Shown: positions 15,604 to 23,982, counted from the stretch's first letter. The stretch is DNA of 64,000 nucleotides from Streptomyces uncialis (GCF_001905345.1 NZ_LFBV01000011.1:62001-126000); one strand, 5' to 3'. A program made the numbers and translations. The notes: a model not told the origin generated them from the letters alone.

Positions 15604-17184
15604 GTGAGCGGGCACGGGAGCGGGGCCAAGGGCGGCGGGGACACCACCGGACCGGACGGCGGTCCCGGGGTCCGGCTGTCGTCGGCGCGCGGGCGCTGGG
15701 TGATGAGCTGTGTCGTCCTCGCCTCCGGGATGGCGATGCTGGACGGCACGGTCGTCAATGTCGCCCTGCCCCGGATGGGCCGGGACCTCGACGCGTCCCT
15801 GTCCGGGCTCCAGTGGGTCGTCAACGCGTACATGCTGACGCTGTCGGCGCTGCTCCTGCTGGGGGGCGCGCTGGGGGACCGGATCGGCCGCAAGCGGACG
15901 CTGGTCATCGGCGTGGTGTGGTTCGCGGTGGCGTCCGCGCTGTGCGGGATCGCCCCGGACGACGCGACGCTGATCGCCGCGCGGGCGCTCCAGGGGGTGG
16001 GCGGCGCGCTGCTGACCCCGGGTTCGCTGGCGCTGGTGCGGTCGACGTTCCATCCCGACGACCAGTCGAGGGCGGTCGGCGCGTGGTCGGGGCTGACCGG
16101 GGTGGCGGGCGCGCTGGGGCCGTTCCTCGGGGGCTGGCTGATCGACGGGCCCGGCTGGCGGTGGATCTTCCTGATCAATGTGCCGATCGCGGCGGTCGTC
16201 ATCGCGATCGCGCTGCGGCACGTCCCGGAGAGCCGTGACCCGGCCGCCGCCGACCAGCGGTTCGACGTGCTGGGCGCGGTGCTCGGCGCGCTGTGCCTGG
16301 CCGGGATCAGTTACGCGCTGATCGGCGCGTCGGGCGACACCTCGGACACCGCCGTCGCGTTGTCCGCGCTGGGCGGTGTGGTGGCGGGTGCCGCGTTCGT
16401 GGTGGTGGAGCGGCGGGGGGCGGCCCCGATGCTGCCGCTGTCGTTGTTCCGTTCCCGGCTGTTCAGCGCGACCAACGCGATGACCCTGTGTCTGTACGCG
16501 GCGATCGGCGGCGTCCTGTTCCTGCTGCCGGTGCAGTTGCAGACGGGCCTCGGCTGGGACGCGCTGGAGGCGGGGACGGCGACCCTGCCGATCACGGTGC
16601 TGATGCTGCTGCTCTCGGCGCGCGCGGGTGATCTCGCCCGCCGGGTCGGGCCGACACTGCCGCTGGTGACCGGTCCGCTGATCGCGTCGGCGGGGGTGCT
16701 GCTGATGCTGCGGGTGCATCCCGGTTCGTCGTACGTGGCGGACGTGCTGCCGGCGGTGGTGGTGCTCGGCGCGGGGATGAGTCTGTTCGTGGCGCCGCTG
16801 ACGGCCACGGTGCTGGCGTCGGTCGAGCCGTCGCACGCGGGGCTGGCGAGCGGGGTGAACAACACGGCGGCGCGGATCGCGCAGTTCCTGGTGGTCGCCG
16901 CGCTGCCGTTGGCGGTGGGGCTGTCGGGTGACGCGTACACCTCGGCGGACGCGGTCAACGCGTCGTTCCACCGGGCGGCGATCGGCTGCGCCGCGCTCTT
17001 CGCGCTCGGTTCGCTGACCGCCGTGCTGCTGATCCGGCCGACCGCGGTACGCGGCCGGGTACGGGACGCCCCCGAGCCGCTGTGCCGGTCGAACATGGCT
17101 GCCAACTGTCCGCCCCTGGAGCCGGGGCCGCGCGAGGCGGGGCGGACGGGGTCCGGGGAAGGACAGCGCGGGACCGGCGGCTGA
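15604..17184 (+). CDS. MFS drug exporter, DHA2 (EmrB/QacA) family
   Basis: A 526-residue integral membrane protein with about 14 hydrophobic segments. Family motifs are LDGTVVNVALPRMGRDL (span 1), LGDRIGRKRTLVIG (motif A) and the motif C-like TGVAGALGPFLGGWL. The last ~50 residues are a hydrophilic tail with Pro/Gly-rich sequence. The family exports hydrophobic drugs or secondary metabolites using the proton gradient. The start is taken as GTG at 15604 after GGAGCGG; the true start could be a few codons later. No TetR gene is adjacent. Confidence 0.88.
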   Translation: MSGHGSGAKGGGDTTGPDGGPGVRLSSARGRWVMSCVVLASGMAMLDGTVVNVALPRMGRDLDASLSGLQWVVNAYMLTLSALLLLGGALGDRIGRKRTLVIGVVWFAVASALCGIAPDDATLIAARALQGVGGALLTPGSLALVRSTFHPDDQSRAVGAWSGLTGVAGALGPFLGGWLIDGPGWRWIFLINVPIAAVVIAIALRHVPESRDPAAADQRFDVLGAVLGALCLAGISYALIGASGDTSDTAVALSALGGVVAGAAFVVVERRGAAPMLPLSLFRSRLFSATNAMTLCLYAAIGGVLFLLPVQLQTGLGWDALEAGTATLPITVLMLLLSARAGDLARRVGPTLPLVTGPLIASAGVLLMLRVHPGSSYVADVLPAVVVLGAGMSLFVAPLTATVLASVEPSHAGLASGVNNTAARIAQFLVVAALPLAVGLSGDAYTSADAVNASFHRAAIGCAALFALGSLTAVLLIRPTAVRGRVRDAPEPLCRSNMAANCPPLEPGPREAGRTGSGEGQRGTGG

Positions 17185-17205
17185 GGACACCGCCGCGCGG
17201 AAAAC

Positions 17206-17250
17206 GCCGTGGGCCCCACCGCTGGAGAAGGATGCGGTGGGACCCACGGC
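17206..17250. terminator. intrinsic terminator with T-tail for the chaplin gene
   Basis: Arms GCCGTGGGCCCCACCGC and GCGGTGGGACCCACGGC flank a 12-base loop; reading the minus strand, the stem is followed by TTTT. It lies between convergent genes and can act on both. Confidence 0.8.
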
Positions 17251-17306
17251 CGGGCGAGGAGCGGACCAAGGAGGGGGAGTTCCGCCCGCCGCCCGAGGAG
17301 GATGGC

Positions 17307-18074
17307 TCAGTTGTCGCGCTGCTTGCGGAAGCGGCGGTGCAGCAGGGTGCCGCCGAGCAGCGCGAGGGCGGCGGGGGCGGCGAGGGCCAGCGGGTCGGCG
17401 CCGGTCTGGGCGAGCGTGGCCGAGTCGGCGGGCGCGGCCGGGGCGGCCTTCTCGTGGTCGTTGTCCGGGAGGACGGTGGCCGGGGTCTTCGACTCCTCCT
17501 CCGGCGCGACCTTCACGGGCTCCTTCACCGGCGGCTTGGGCGCGACGGGCCGCTCCGGCGGGGTCACCGGCTTCTGCGGGGGCTTGGGTCCGGAGACGTT
17601 CTCCGAGTGGTTGCCGAACACCGGGTTGCCGATGCCGACGACGTTGACGGAGTTCCCGCTGACGTTGACCGGGAGGTCGATCGGGAGCTGCACACCGTTC
17701 CCGGAGATCACCCCGGGCGAGCCGACGGCCGCGCCCTCGGCGGTGGCGCCGCCGCCGTTCGCCGCGTTCGTGCCCGGCGTGGCCGACCCGCCGGGCTTCT
17801 CCTGCTCCCCGTATCCCTTCGCGGTGGTGCCGCCACCGCGGTTCGCGCAGGTGTTGCCCGCCGCCGGGTTCAGGAGACCGACCACATTGACGGTGTTCCC
17901 GCACGCGTTGACGGGGACGTGCACCGGCAGCTGGACCGTGTTCCCGGAGACCGCGCCGGGCGAGCCCACCGCCGCGCCGTTCGCGGTGGAGTCCGCGTGG
18001 GCCGGGCCGGCGCCGACGACGGCACCTCCGGCGACGGCCACGGCGATCAATCCATTCCGGGCAACCCGCTTCAT
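17307..18074 (-). CDS. long chaplin with sortase signal (ChpA-C type)
   Basis: A 255-residue surface protein. Signal peptide at residues 1-28 (AVAVAGGAVVGAGPAHA). Chaplin domain 1 (~30-80) has the paired cysteines NACGNTVNVVGLLNPAAGNTCAN; chaplin domain 2 (~110-160) is NVSGNSVNVVGIGNPVFGNH, where both cysteines are replaced. A Pro/Lys-rich wall-spanning linker follows, then LAQTG, a hydrophobic helix and the basic tail RRFRKQRDN, the LAXTG signal of class E sortases. Long chaplins are anchored to the wall and help build the hydrophobic sheath of aerial hyphae and spores, so developmental expression is likely. Confidence 0.93.
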   Translation of the reverse strand: MKRVARNGLIAVAVAGGAVVGAGPAHADSTANGAAVGSPGAVSGNTVQLPVHVPVNACGNTVNVVGLLNPAAGNTCANRGGGTTAKGYGEQEKPGGSATPGTNAANGGGATAEGAAVGSPGVISGNGVQLPIDLPVNVSGNSVNVVGIGNPVFGNHSENVSGPKPPQKPVTPPERPVAPKPPVKEPVKVAPEEESKTPATVLPDNDHEKAAPAAPADSATLAQTGADPLALAAPAALALLGGTLLHRRFRKQRDN

Positions 18075-18425
18075 CCGTTCCCTGCCTTCCAGACGTCGTC
18101 GCGGGCACTCACCCGCACTGGAGAAAACGCCGGAGAACGGTTCGAGTTATGGCCAAACGGGCTTTCACCCCATCGAGTGGCGGTCCGGTCGAACTGACCC
18201 ACGTCGCCACGGCGAGCGAACGACCCGCCGCCCGGGGCCCGGATCCCGCGCCGCTCCCGGTGCCCGCACGGCGATCGGCGCTCCGCGCGTCACCGCGTCA
18301 TATGAGCGGCGACGTCTATAGGCTGCGGTCGGCCCGGCCGGTCGCGCACGCATTCGATGTCCTGGCGACCCGGTTCGGCGCCGGACACCGCGACCGCGCA
18401 CCGACGGCGACAGGGAAGAGCGGCC
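18075..18425. other. intergenic region between divergent genes
   Basis: 351 bases that hold the promoters of the chaplin gene (minus) and the SRPBCC gene (plus). A TATAGGCT at 18317-18324 is a candidate -10 for the plus-strand gene, giving a leader of about 95 bases. I see no convincing small gene or operator. Confidence 0.4.
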
Positions 18426-19085
18426 ATGAGCGACATCGTCGACCGGATCAACGACGTCCACCGCGAGGTCGGCGGCCGGACCGTCCCCGAGGGGCGGGCC
18501 CGTACGGTGCTGCTGCGGCGCGTGTACGACTTCCCCGCCGGGGACGTCTGGGACGCCTGCGCCGACCCCGAACGGATCAGCCGCTGGTTCCTGCCGGTCA
18601 GCGGGGAGTTCTGGCTGGGCGGGGACTACCGGCTGGAGGGCAACGCGGGCGGGCGGATCCTGGCCTGCGAACCGCCCCGGCTGCTGCGGGTGAGCTGGCT
18701 GTCCGGCCCCGACCCCGGGTTCGGCGAGGTGGAACTGCGGCTCACCCCCGAGGGCACGGAACGGACCGTCCTCGCACTGGAGCACGCGGCGGTGGTCCCC
18801 GACGGGACATGGGACCGGTACGGGCCCGGCGCGACAGGCGTCGGCTGGGACCTCACCCTGCTCGGACTCGGACGGCATCTGCGGACCGGGGCGGGCGCCC
18901 TGGAGTCCGGGGAGTGGCAGGACTCCCCCGAGGCGGTGGAGTTCATGACCCGCTCCAGCGCCGCCTGGGGCGCGGCGCACCGGGCGTCCGGCGCGGAACC
19001 CGCCGCCGCCGGGGCCGCCGCGCAAGCGACCCTGGCGTTCTACGTACCCTCCGCCGGGGGCGAGGGGACCCCGGGCGCCTCCTGA
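18426..19085 (+). CDS. SRPBCC family protein (AHSA1/START-like)
   Basis: A 219-residue protein with an AHSA1-like hydrophobic-pocket fold: LLRRVYDFPAGDVWDACADPERISRWFLPV, GGRILACEPPRLLRVSW and GWDLTLLGLGRHL. The family binds small hydrophobic ligands; many streptomycete members are encoded next to an ArsR repressor, but none is present here. GGGAAGAG precedes the ATG. The C-terminal ~35 residues are Ala/Gly-rich. It ends 18 bases from the convergent ATPase gene. Confidence 0.82.
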   Translation: MSDIVDRINDVHREVGGRTVPEGRARTVLLRRVYDFPAGDVWDACADPERISRWFLPVSGEFWLGGDYRLEGNAGGRILACEPPRLLRVSWLSGPDPGFGEVELRLTPEGTERTVLALEHAAVVPDGTWDRYGPGATGVGWDLTLLGLGRHLRTGAGALESGEWQDSPEAVEFMTRSSAAWGAAHRASGAEPAAAGAAAQATLAFYVPSAGGEGTPGAS

Positions 19086-19103
19086 CCCCGGTGGGGCCTG
19101 CGC

Positions 19104-21119
19104 TCAGCCGCCGACGACCCGGGCGAGGGCCAGCGAGGCGTCCTCCTCGACCCCGGTACGGAACTCCCGGTCGTAACTCTCGTCGCCCAGTGCCTCGCGG
19201 GCCGCCCGCTCGCATTCCTCACGGATCGGGCCCAGCTCCGGGGTACCGCGCTGGGCGTGGCCGACCGCGCGCCAGTACGCGAGGCCGGTGCCCGCGAGCC
19301 GGGCGGCGGAGTTGTTCTCGCCGCCCGCGGCGAGCGCGGCGGCCAGCAGATCGAGGCCCAGGGCGATACCGAAGGTGTCACCCAGCCTGCGCTTGCCGTC
19401 GAGCATGGCCCGCGCGTGCTCCGCTGCCTCCTCGGGCCGGTCCTGGAACAGCGCGATCAGCGACAGCTGGTAGTAGGTGTAGTTGCGGGCCCAGTACTCG
19501 CCGCGCGACACACAGCCGCGCCGCAGCTTCTCCGCCTCGGCCGTCGCCTGGTCCAGCTGCCCCGACCCGGTCAGCGCGAAGATCCGGACGAGATGGCAGC
19601 GCAGCACCGACGCCGACGCGAACGGCCCGTCGGGCGCGGTCGCCAGGGCCCGGTCCGCGACGTTCCCGGCGGCCAGCGGACGGCCGGACAGCAGATGGGT
19701 GATGCCGAGGAGGTACGCGGCGGATCTGCGGCCCTCCAGATCGTCATCGCGCTCCGCCTCCTGGGCGCAGAGCTCACCCAGCAGCCGTGCCTTGTCGTGC
19801 TCCCCCTGGAGCAGCGCCGCGCAGCCGAGCGCCCATTGCGCGCGGGTACGCGTCGGGCCGGGCACGCCGTACAGCGCGAGCGCGGACTCCAGATAGTCGC
19901 GTGCCTCGTGCAGATGGCCGCAGCACGCCCAGAAGAAGCCGACGCGGGACGCCATCTCGGTGGCCGCGTGCGGATCGGTCGTGAGCAGATGGTCGAGGGC
20001 CGCGCACACATCGGGATGCGCGGCGGCGAGCCTACGGTACCAGCCCGCCTGGCCGGGGCCGAGCCAGCCGTCGTCGGCGCGGCGCACCAGATTGAGGAAG
20101 GCGCGGGCGTGCCGCCCCTCGGCGGCCTTCTCCTCGCCGAGTTCGGCGAGCCACATCCGGCCGTACTCCCGGACGGTGTCGAGCATCCGGAAGCCGTTGC
20201 CGCGCCGGGACACCACGGACTTGGCGACCAGTCCGGCCAGCGCGGGCGCCACCGCGTCGGCGCGCAGCGGGCCGCCCACGCAGACGGCCCGCGCGGCGGA
20301 CTCGTCGAAGGTGCCGCGCAGCACCGAGAGCCGCGCCCACAGCAGCCGTTCGAGCGGGGCGCACAGCTCATGGCTCCAGCCGATGGCGGTACGCAGCGAC
20401 TGGTGGCGGGCGGGGCTCACCGGTTCGACGGTGTCCAGCGCGGACAGCGCGGTACGCAGCCGCTTCTCGACCTCTTCGACGGTGCCCTCGCGCAGTTGGG
20501 CGCCCGCCAGCTCCAGGGCCAGCGGGATGCCGTCCAGGCGGCGGCAGATCGCGGCGACGGCCCTGGTCTGCTCGGGGCCGTCCAGCCGCAGACCCGGGGC
20601 GGCGGCACGGGCCCGGTCCGTGAAGAGGGTCAGCGCGTCGCCGTCGAAGGGCAGCGGACCGACCTCGAACCGCATCTCACCCGGGATACCGACGGGCTGA
20701 CGGCTCGTCGCGAGGATCGTCAGTCCGGGGCAGGCCGTGAGCAGATCGCCCGCGAGATCGCGGCAGGCGTCCACCAGATGCTCGCAGGAGTCGAGGACCA
20801 GCAGCATGCGTTTGTCCGCGAGCCACGCGCACAGCGCGTCCGCGGGCATCCGGGGGGTGTGATCGGCCAGGCCGGACGCGTCGGAGACCGTCGCCGCGAG
20901 CAGCCGCTCGTCCTGGAGCGGCGAGAGATCCGCCCAGGCCACCGTGTCGGGCGGCCCGAGGACCCCCGTCGTGACGGCGTGCAGGGCAAGCCTCGACTTG
21001 CCGACACCGCCGGGGCCCGTCAGGGTCACCATTCGGTGCCCGGCGAACGCCTCGGCCAGCCGTGACAGTTCGGACCTGCGTCCGACAAAGCTCGTGGACT
21101 CGTCAGGAGTACTTCGCAC
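19104..21119 (-). CDS. NB-ARC/LAL-type ATPase regulator lacking a visible DNA-binding domain
   Basis: A 671-residue (GTG start) P-loop ATPase: TSFVGRRSELSRLAEAF, Walker A TGPGGVGKSRLAL, Walker B LLVLDSCEHLVDACRDL, sensor ATSRQPVGIPGE. It continues with a winged-helix-like part (NGFRMLDTVREYGR) and about 300 residues of helical TPR-like repeats (ARDYLESALALYG). Relatives in Streptomyces are AfsR- or LuxR-type regulators carrying an N-terminal SARP or C-terminal LuxR helix-turn-helix; here the protein ends at ALARVVGG, just where a LuxR domain would begin. A GTG at 21197 would add 26 unrelated residues. The missing effector domain suggests action through a partner. Confidence 0.75.
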   Translation of the reverse strand: MRSTPDESTSFVGRRSELSRLAEAFAGHRMVTLTGPGGVGKSRLALHAVTTGVLGPPDTVAWADLSPLQDERLLAATVSDASGLADHTPRMPADALCAWLADKRMLLVLDSCEHLVDACRDLAGDLLTACPGLTILATSRQPVGIPGEMRFEVGPLPFDGDALTLFTDRARAAAPGLRLDGPEQTRAVAAICRRLDGIPLALELAGAQLREGTVEEVEKRLRTALSALDTVEPVSPARHQSLRTAIGWSHELCAPLERLLWARLSVLRGTFDESAARAVCVGGPLRADAVAPALAGLVAKSVVSRRGNGFRMLDTVREYGRMWLAELGEEKAAEGRHARAFLNLVRRADDGWLGPGQAGWYRRLAAAHPDVCAALDHLLTTDPHAATEMASRVGFFWACCGHLHEARDYLESALALYGVPGPTRTRAQWALGCAALLQGEHDKARLLGELCAQEAERDDDLEGRRSAAYLLGITHLLSGRPLAAGNVADRALATAPDGPFASASVLRCHLVRIFALTGSGQLDQATAEAEKLRRGCVSRGEYWARNYTYYQLSLIALFQDRPEEAAEHARAMLDGKRRLGDTFGIALGLDLLAAALAAGGENNSAARLAGTGLAYWRAVGHAQRGTPELGPIREECERAAREALGDESYDREFRTGVEEDASLALARVVGG

Positions 21120-21378
21120 CACGAGGACAGTGTGGACCAGCTCACACCGCGGCGCACCGTCCGTCGTGGAATGCAGCCGGAAACGGTCACACGCCACGCT
21201 GAGTTGACCGATACCCGCCCTGACCAGTCAAGGGCTTGCCGATCGCCCGCAGCGGGAAGGGGTTCTGGTAACGGGTGGTGGGGGCGCCGTCAACTCCCCG
21301 TTCGGGTGGGATCTTCCACCGCCCACGGGCCATAGGTCATCCGGGCCAACCGGGCCCGTAGCGAGAGGAGTGGTCAGC

Positions 21379-21789
21379 ATGCGCGCGCAGAAGCGTTGCG
21401 GTGGTCGCACGGCACGTGTCGAATTCGTGCTGCCGGGCGGCTCCGCGTCGGCGGGCCGGGCCAGGCAGCTCACCCGGGCGTTGCTCGCGGAGGGGTGCGG
21501 CCGGCCGTCGGACCGGCTGCACGATGCCCAGCTCGTCGTGTCCGAGCTGGTTTCCAACGCCACCCGGGCCGCTCGTGGGCCCTGCCGGCTCCGGCTGCGG
21601 CTGGACGCCCACGAGTTCACGGTGGAGGTGCACGACGACAGCCCCGAGCGGCCGTCGCTGCGTCCGCCGTCGGCGTCGGCGGAGTCGGGGCGGGGGCTGG
21701 CCCTGGTCCACGCGTTGTCCCGGCACTGGTGTGTCGTGGGCGACCGGCGGGGTGGGAAGACGGTACGGGCCGTACTCGCGCTGGACTGA
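21379..21789 (+). CDS. ATP-binding protein of the RsbW-like kinase family
   Basis: A 136-residue GHKL ATPase. N-box QLVVSELVSNATRAARG (residues ~54-70), G1-like SGRGLALVHALSRHWCV (~111-127), then GGKTVRAVLALD. Conserved Asn in the N-box indicates ATP/Mg binding. Such proteins phosphorylate anti-anti-sigma factors or work with DUF397/XRE regulators. GAGAGGAG at 21363-21370 is 8 bases before the ATG, which decides it over the GTG at 21370. It starts 180-260 bases from the divergent ATPase regulator, so both may share a control region. Confidence 0.85.
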   Translation: MRAQKRCGGRTARVEFVLPGGSASAGRARQLTRALLAEGCGRPSDRLHDAQLVVSELVSNATRAARGPCRLRLRLDAHEFTVEVHDDSPERPSLRPPSASAESGRGLALVHALSRHWCVVGDRRGGKTVRAVLALD

Positions 21790-21834
21790 GTTCCTCAGCG
21801 GGTCGCCTTCGCTTGCGCCTCTGGGTCTGTCCGG

Positions 21835-21901
21835 GTGGACGCGCTTGTTCCTGTGCCGTCGCTCGGTGGTTTCGCGCAGTTCCCCGCGCCCCTTTGGGGC
21901 G
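21835..21901 (+). repeat. single copy of the ~70-base repeat unit
   Basis: GCTTGTTCCTGTGCCGTCGC followed by GCGCAGTTCCCCGCGCCCCT matches the units at 14258-14530 in the same orientation. It faces three inverted copies at 22137-22395, so the transcript of this region could fold into a large hairpin. Confidence 0.8.
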
Positions 21902-21999
21902 CGTTCTGCCGGTTCTTCGGGTCGGTGCCGGTCGGGATTCTCCGTCCTCGATCCGACACGCTCGGCACGACGTCCCCTTGCCCGACTGAAGAGCATCGG

Positions 22000-22136
22000 A
22001 GTCTGCGGGCAGAGATTCCCGCCCACCCCCTCCCGCAGCACCGCGACTCCGCGAGGAGGGGGGTATGAACCCGGCCCCGGTTGCTGACAGCCCGCAGACT
22101 GACGGCAGCCCCAGGTGGGCGCCCCTTCAGGGGCGC
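22000..22136. ncRNA. candidate structured RNA element
   Basis: AGTCTGCGGGC at 22000-22010 pairs perfectly with GCCCGCAGACT at 22090-22100. Inside, CCCCTCC and GGAGGGG can pair around a short internal stem. Just beyond, GCGCCCCT/AGGGGCGC at 22119-22136 forms a tight hairpin. The 90 bases inside the long-range pair contain no gene, and the base composition is less GC-skewed than the flanking repeats. Observation: the pairings. Inference: a small RNA or structured 3' region. Confidence 0.4.
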
Positions 22137-22395
22137 GGGGAACTGCGCACCCACGGGCAACCCGCACAGGGACAAGCGCGCCCAGCCGGACAGACCTCGG
22201 AAGCGCGAGCGAAGGCGGCCTGCGGGGAACTGCGCACCCCCGTCCGACCCGGACAGGAACAAGTACGCCCAGCCGGACAGACCTCGGAAGCGCGAGCGAA
22301 GGCGGCCTGCGGGGAACTGCGCACCCAACGAACGACCCGCACAGGAACAAGTACGCCCAGCCGGACGGACCTCGGAAGGGTGAGCGAAGGCGGCC
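22137..22395 (-). repeat. three tandem 87-base repeats
   Basis: Copies start at 22137, 22224 and 22311, exactly 87 bases apart, each opening with GGGGAACTGCGCACC and ending GCGAAGGCGGCC. The inner core ACCCGCACAGGAACAAGTAC is the reverse complement of the core of the 14.3-kb array. They lie between convergent genes (kinase-like gene ending 21789, Asp23 gene ending 22398). Copies 1-3 differ at scattered bases. A diverged fragment (GGAGGGGCGCGGGGAACCGT) also occurs near 47118. Confidence 0.9.
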
Positions 22396-22397
22396 GG

Positions 22398-22730
22398 TCA
22401 GAGGGTGCCTGTGACTGTCACGGTGATCTCGATGGTCGGGGTGCCGTCGGGCTCCAGGAGGGTGCGGGCCGCCGTCCGCGCCACGTCCCGGACCGCGCGG
22501 CTGACGTCGACCGCGCGATGACCCCGCAGCGTCGTCAGCTTGACGTCGATCCGCCAGCCGCGCCCGTCCGGCGCGGGAACGGCGCGCACCCCGGCCGAAC
22601 CGACCGGGCGGGCCACCGCGCCCCGCAGCAGATCGGTGAGCGCGGGTCGCAGATAGGCGACCCCGGGCAGCGGCCGGACCGCGTCCGCGACCGTCCCCTC
22701 CAGCGTCCGCCGGGTGTCCTGCGAGGTCAT
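22398..22730 (-). CDS. Asp23/Gls24-family envelope stress protein
   Basis: A 110-residue protein with the Asp23 core: RTLEGTVADAVRPLPGVAYLRPAL, GWRIDVKLTTLRGHRAVDVSRAVRDVA and PTIEITVTVTG. The family acts at the membrane in cell-envelope stress; Gram-positive Asp23 coats the membrane. Its ATG overlaps the stop codon of the gene before it (ATGA at 22727-22730), a sign of translational coupling. It is the last gene of a sigma factor / zinc-finger-Asp23 / Asp23 operon. Confidence 0.85.
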   Translation of the reverse strand: MTSQDTRRTLEGTVADAVRPLPGVAYLRPALTDLLRGAVARPVGSAGVRAVPAPDGRGWRIDVKLTTLRGHRAVDVSRAVRDVARTAARTLLEPDGTPTIEITVTVTGTL

Positions 22731-23383
22731 CGTCGGTCCCTCCCGTCGTCGGCGGCCAGCAGGTCCGTCACGGTGACGTCCACCCTGCCGACGGTGAGCC
22801 CGAGGCGCTCCGCGCCGGCCCGTACCGTCGCGGCGCGGACGGCCTCCGCGGCCTCCTGGAGGTTGCGGTGCGCGGACACCTCGACCTCCAGCCGCACCCG
22901 TACCGGTCCCCGGGGCACCCCGGAGCCGCTGTCGGCGGGGTCGGCCGGGTGGACCTGGCAGCTCCCGGCCCGGACCCCCGGCAGCGCGTCGACGGCCGCC
23001 CGGAAGGTCTTCGCGGCGGCCGATTCCACGATCCACAGGTCCTCGTCGAGATCGCCGAGCGGCAGCGTGCGGCCCGGACGCAGTTCGAGGCGGACGACGT
23101 CCATCACCCGCGCGGTGAACCGGGCGGCCTCGCGCGGATCGGCCGTACCCGCCTCGTCGGTGTCGCGGGCCCGCTGGACGAGCCGGTCGAGGGTGGTCAG
23201 CTCGCGCAGGGCCGCGCCGCAGTGCGGGCAGGTCCGCAGATGGGTGTCCCGCTCGGCCTCCGGGGTGCCCTGGGCGTCCCAGACGGATTCCAGGGACCGC
23301 CCGCAGGGCAGCAGTTCACCGGCGGGGCCGTCAGGGGTGCCGGGACCGTCGCCGGACGGCAGCGGGTTCACGTTCAACGCCAT
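22727..23383 (-). CDS. fusion of an anti-sigma zinc finger (ZAS-like) and an Asp23/Gls24 domain
   Basis: A 218-residue soluble protein. Residues 27-58 contain Cys27 and H48LRTC52PHC55, the H-x3-C-x2-C signature of zinc-binding anti-sigma factors, with flanking helices. Residues ~90-210 match Asp23/Gls24 (FTARVMDVVRLELRPGRTLP, VRVRLEVEVSAHRNLQEAAE, VGRVDVTVTDLL). No membrane span is present. It overlaps the ECF sigma gene by 10 bases and the next Asp23 gene by 4. The position directly after the sigma gene and the zinc motif suggest it is the cognate anti-sigma factor, with the Asp23 part as a sensory or tethering module; that role is inferred. Confidence 0.8.
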   Translation of the reverse strand: MALNVNPLPSGDGPGTPDGPAGELLPCGRSLESVWDAQGTPEAERDTHLRTCPHCGAALRELTTLDRLVQRARDTDEAGTADPREAARFTARVMDVVRLELRPGRTLPLGDLDEDLWIVESAAAKTFRAAVDALPGVRAGSCQVHPADPADSGSGVPRGPVRVRLEVEVSAHRNLQEAAEAVRAATVRAGAERLGLTVGRVDVTVTDLLAADDGRDRR

Positions 23384-23982
23384 GCTCCCATCGACTCCGT
23401 CAGTTGGCGCCGTGCGCGGAAGATCCGCCCGCGGACGGCCTGCCGGCTGATGCCCACCGCCTCGGCGATCTCCTCGTACGACAGATCGTGCAGCTCACGC
23501 AGGACCCAGCAGGCCCGCTGCTCGGGCGACAGGCCCGTGAGCGCGACCGCCAGGTCGCGCATCGCGGCGTGCGACTCCGCCGTCCGCGCCGGGGAGCCCT
23601 CGTGCTCGGGAGCCGGGGGTTCGGCGACGGCGTCCAGGGGCGCCGAGGGACGTCTCGCGCGCAGCACGTTCAGACAGCGGTTGGTGACGATGCGGTACAT
23701 CCAGGTGCGGAATGCGGCGTCACCACGGTACTCCGGCAGCCGCCGCCAAGCGCTGACGAACGCGTCCTGGACGGCGTCCTCGGCCTCCGCCCGGTCACCG
23801 AGCATGCGGGTCGCCAGATTGAGCAGCAGCGGACCGTGGCGGTGCACCAGTGTCTCGAACGCCTCCTCGTCGCCCTCCCGGGCCCGGACCGCCAGCAGGG
23901 CGTCGTCGGGCGCCCGGCCCGGGGGGTCGGGTCGGTCCGTACCGGCGATGCCGTTCCCGGGCAATCGTTCGCTCCTCTGCAC
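23374..23982 (-). CDS. ECF-type RNA polymerase sigma factor
   Basis: A ~202-residue sigma-70 family protein. Region 2 is DEEAFETLVHRHGPLLLNLA, with DRAEAEDAVQDAFVSAWRRL and FRTWMYRIVTNRCLNVLR; region 4 is LTGLSPEQRACWVLRELHDL with the helix-turn-helix YEEIAEAVGISRQAVRGRI. Regions 1 and 3 are missing, as in ECF factors. The start is uncertain: GTG at 23982 follows GGAG at 14 bases; longer forms have unrelated Arg/Pro-rich sequence. It is the first gene of the operon with the ZAS-Asp23 fusion and an Asp23 protein, and diverges from another Asp23 gene at 24210. Confidence 0.9.
   Translation of the reverse strand: MQRSERLPGNGIAGTDRPDPPGRAPDDALLAVRAREGDEEAFETLVHRHGPLLLNLATRMLGDRAEAEDAVQDAFVSAWRRLPEYRGDAAFRTWMYRIVTNRCLNVLRARRPSAPLDAVAEPPAPEHEGSPARTAESHAAMRDLAVALTGLSPEQRACWVLRELHDLSYEEIAEAVGISRQAVRGRIFRARRQLTESMGAWR

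Noticed and set aside
22137..22395. Regularly spaced repeats suggesting a CRISPR array
   Set aside because: The 87-base period has no distinct repeat/spacer division; copies are alike along their whole length and no cas genes are near.
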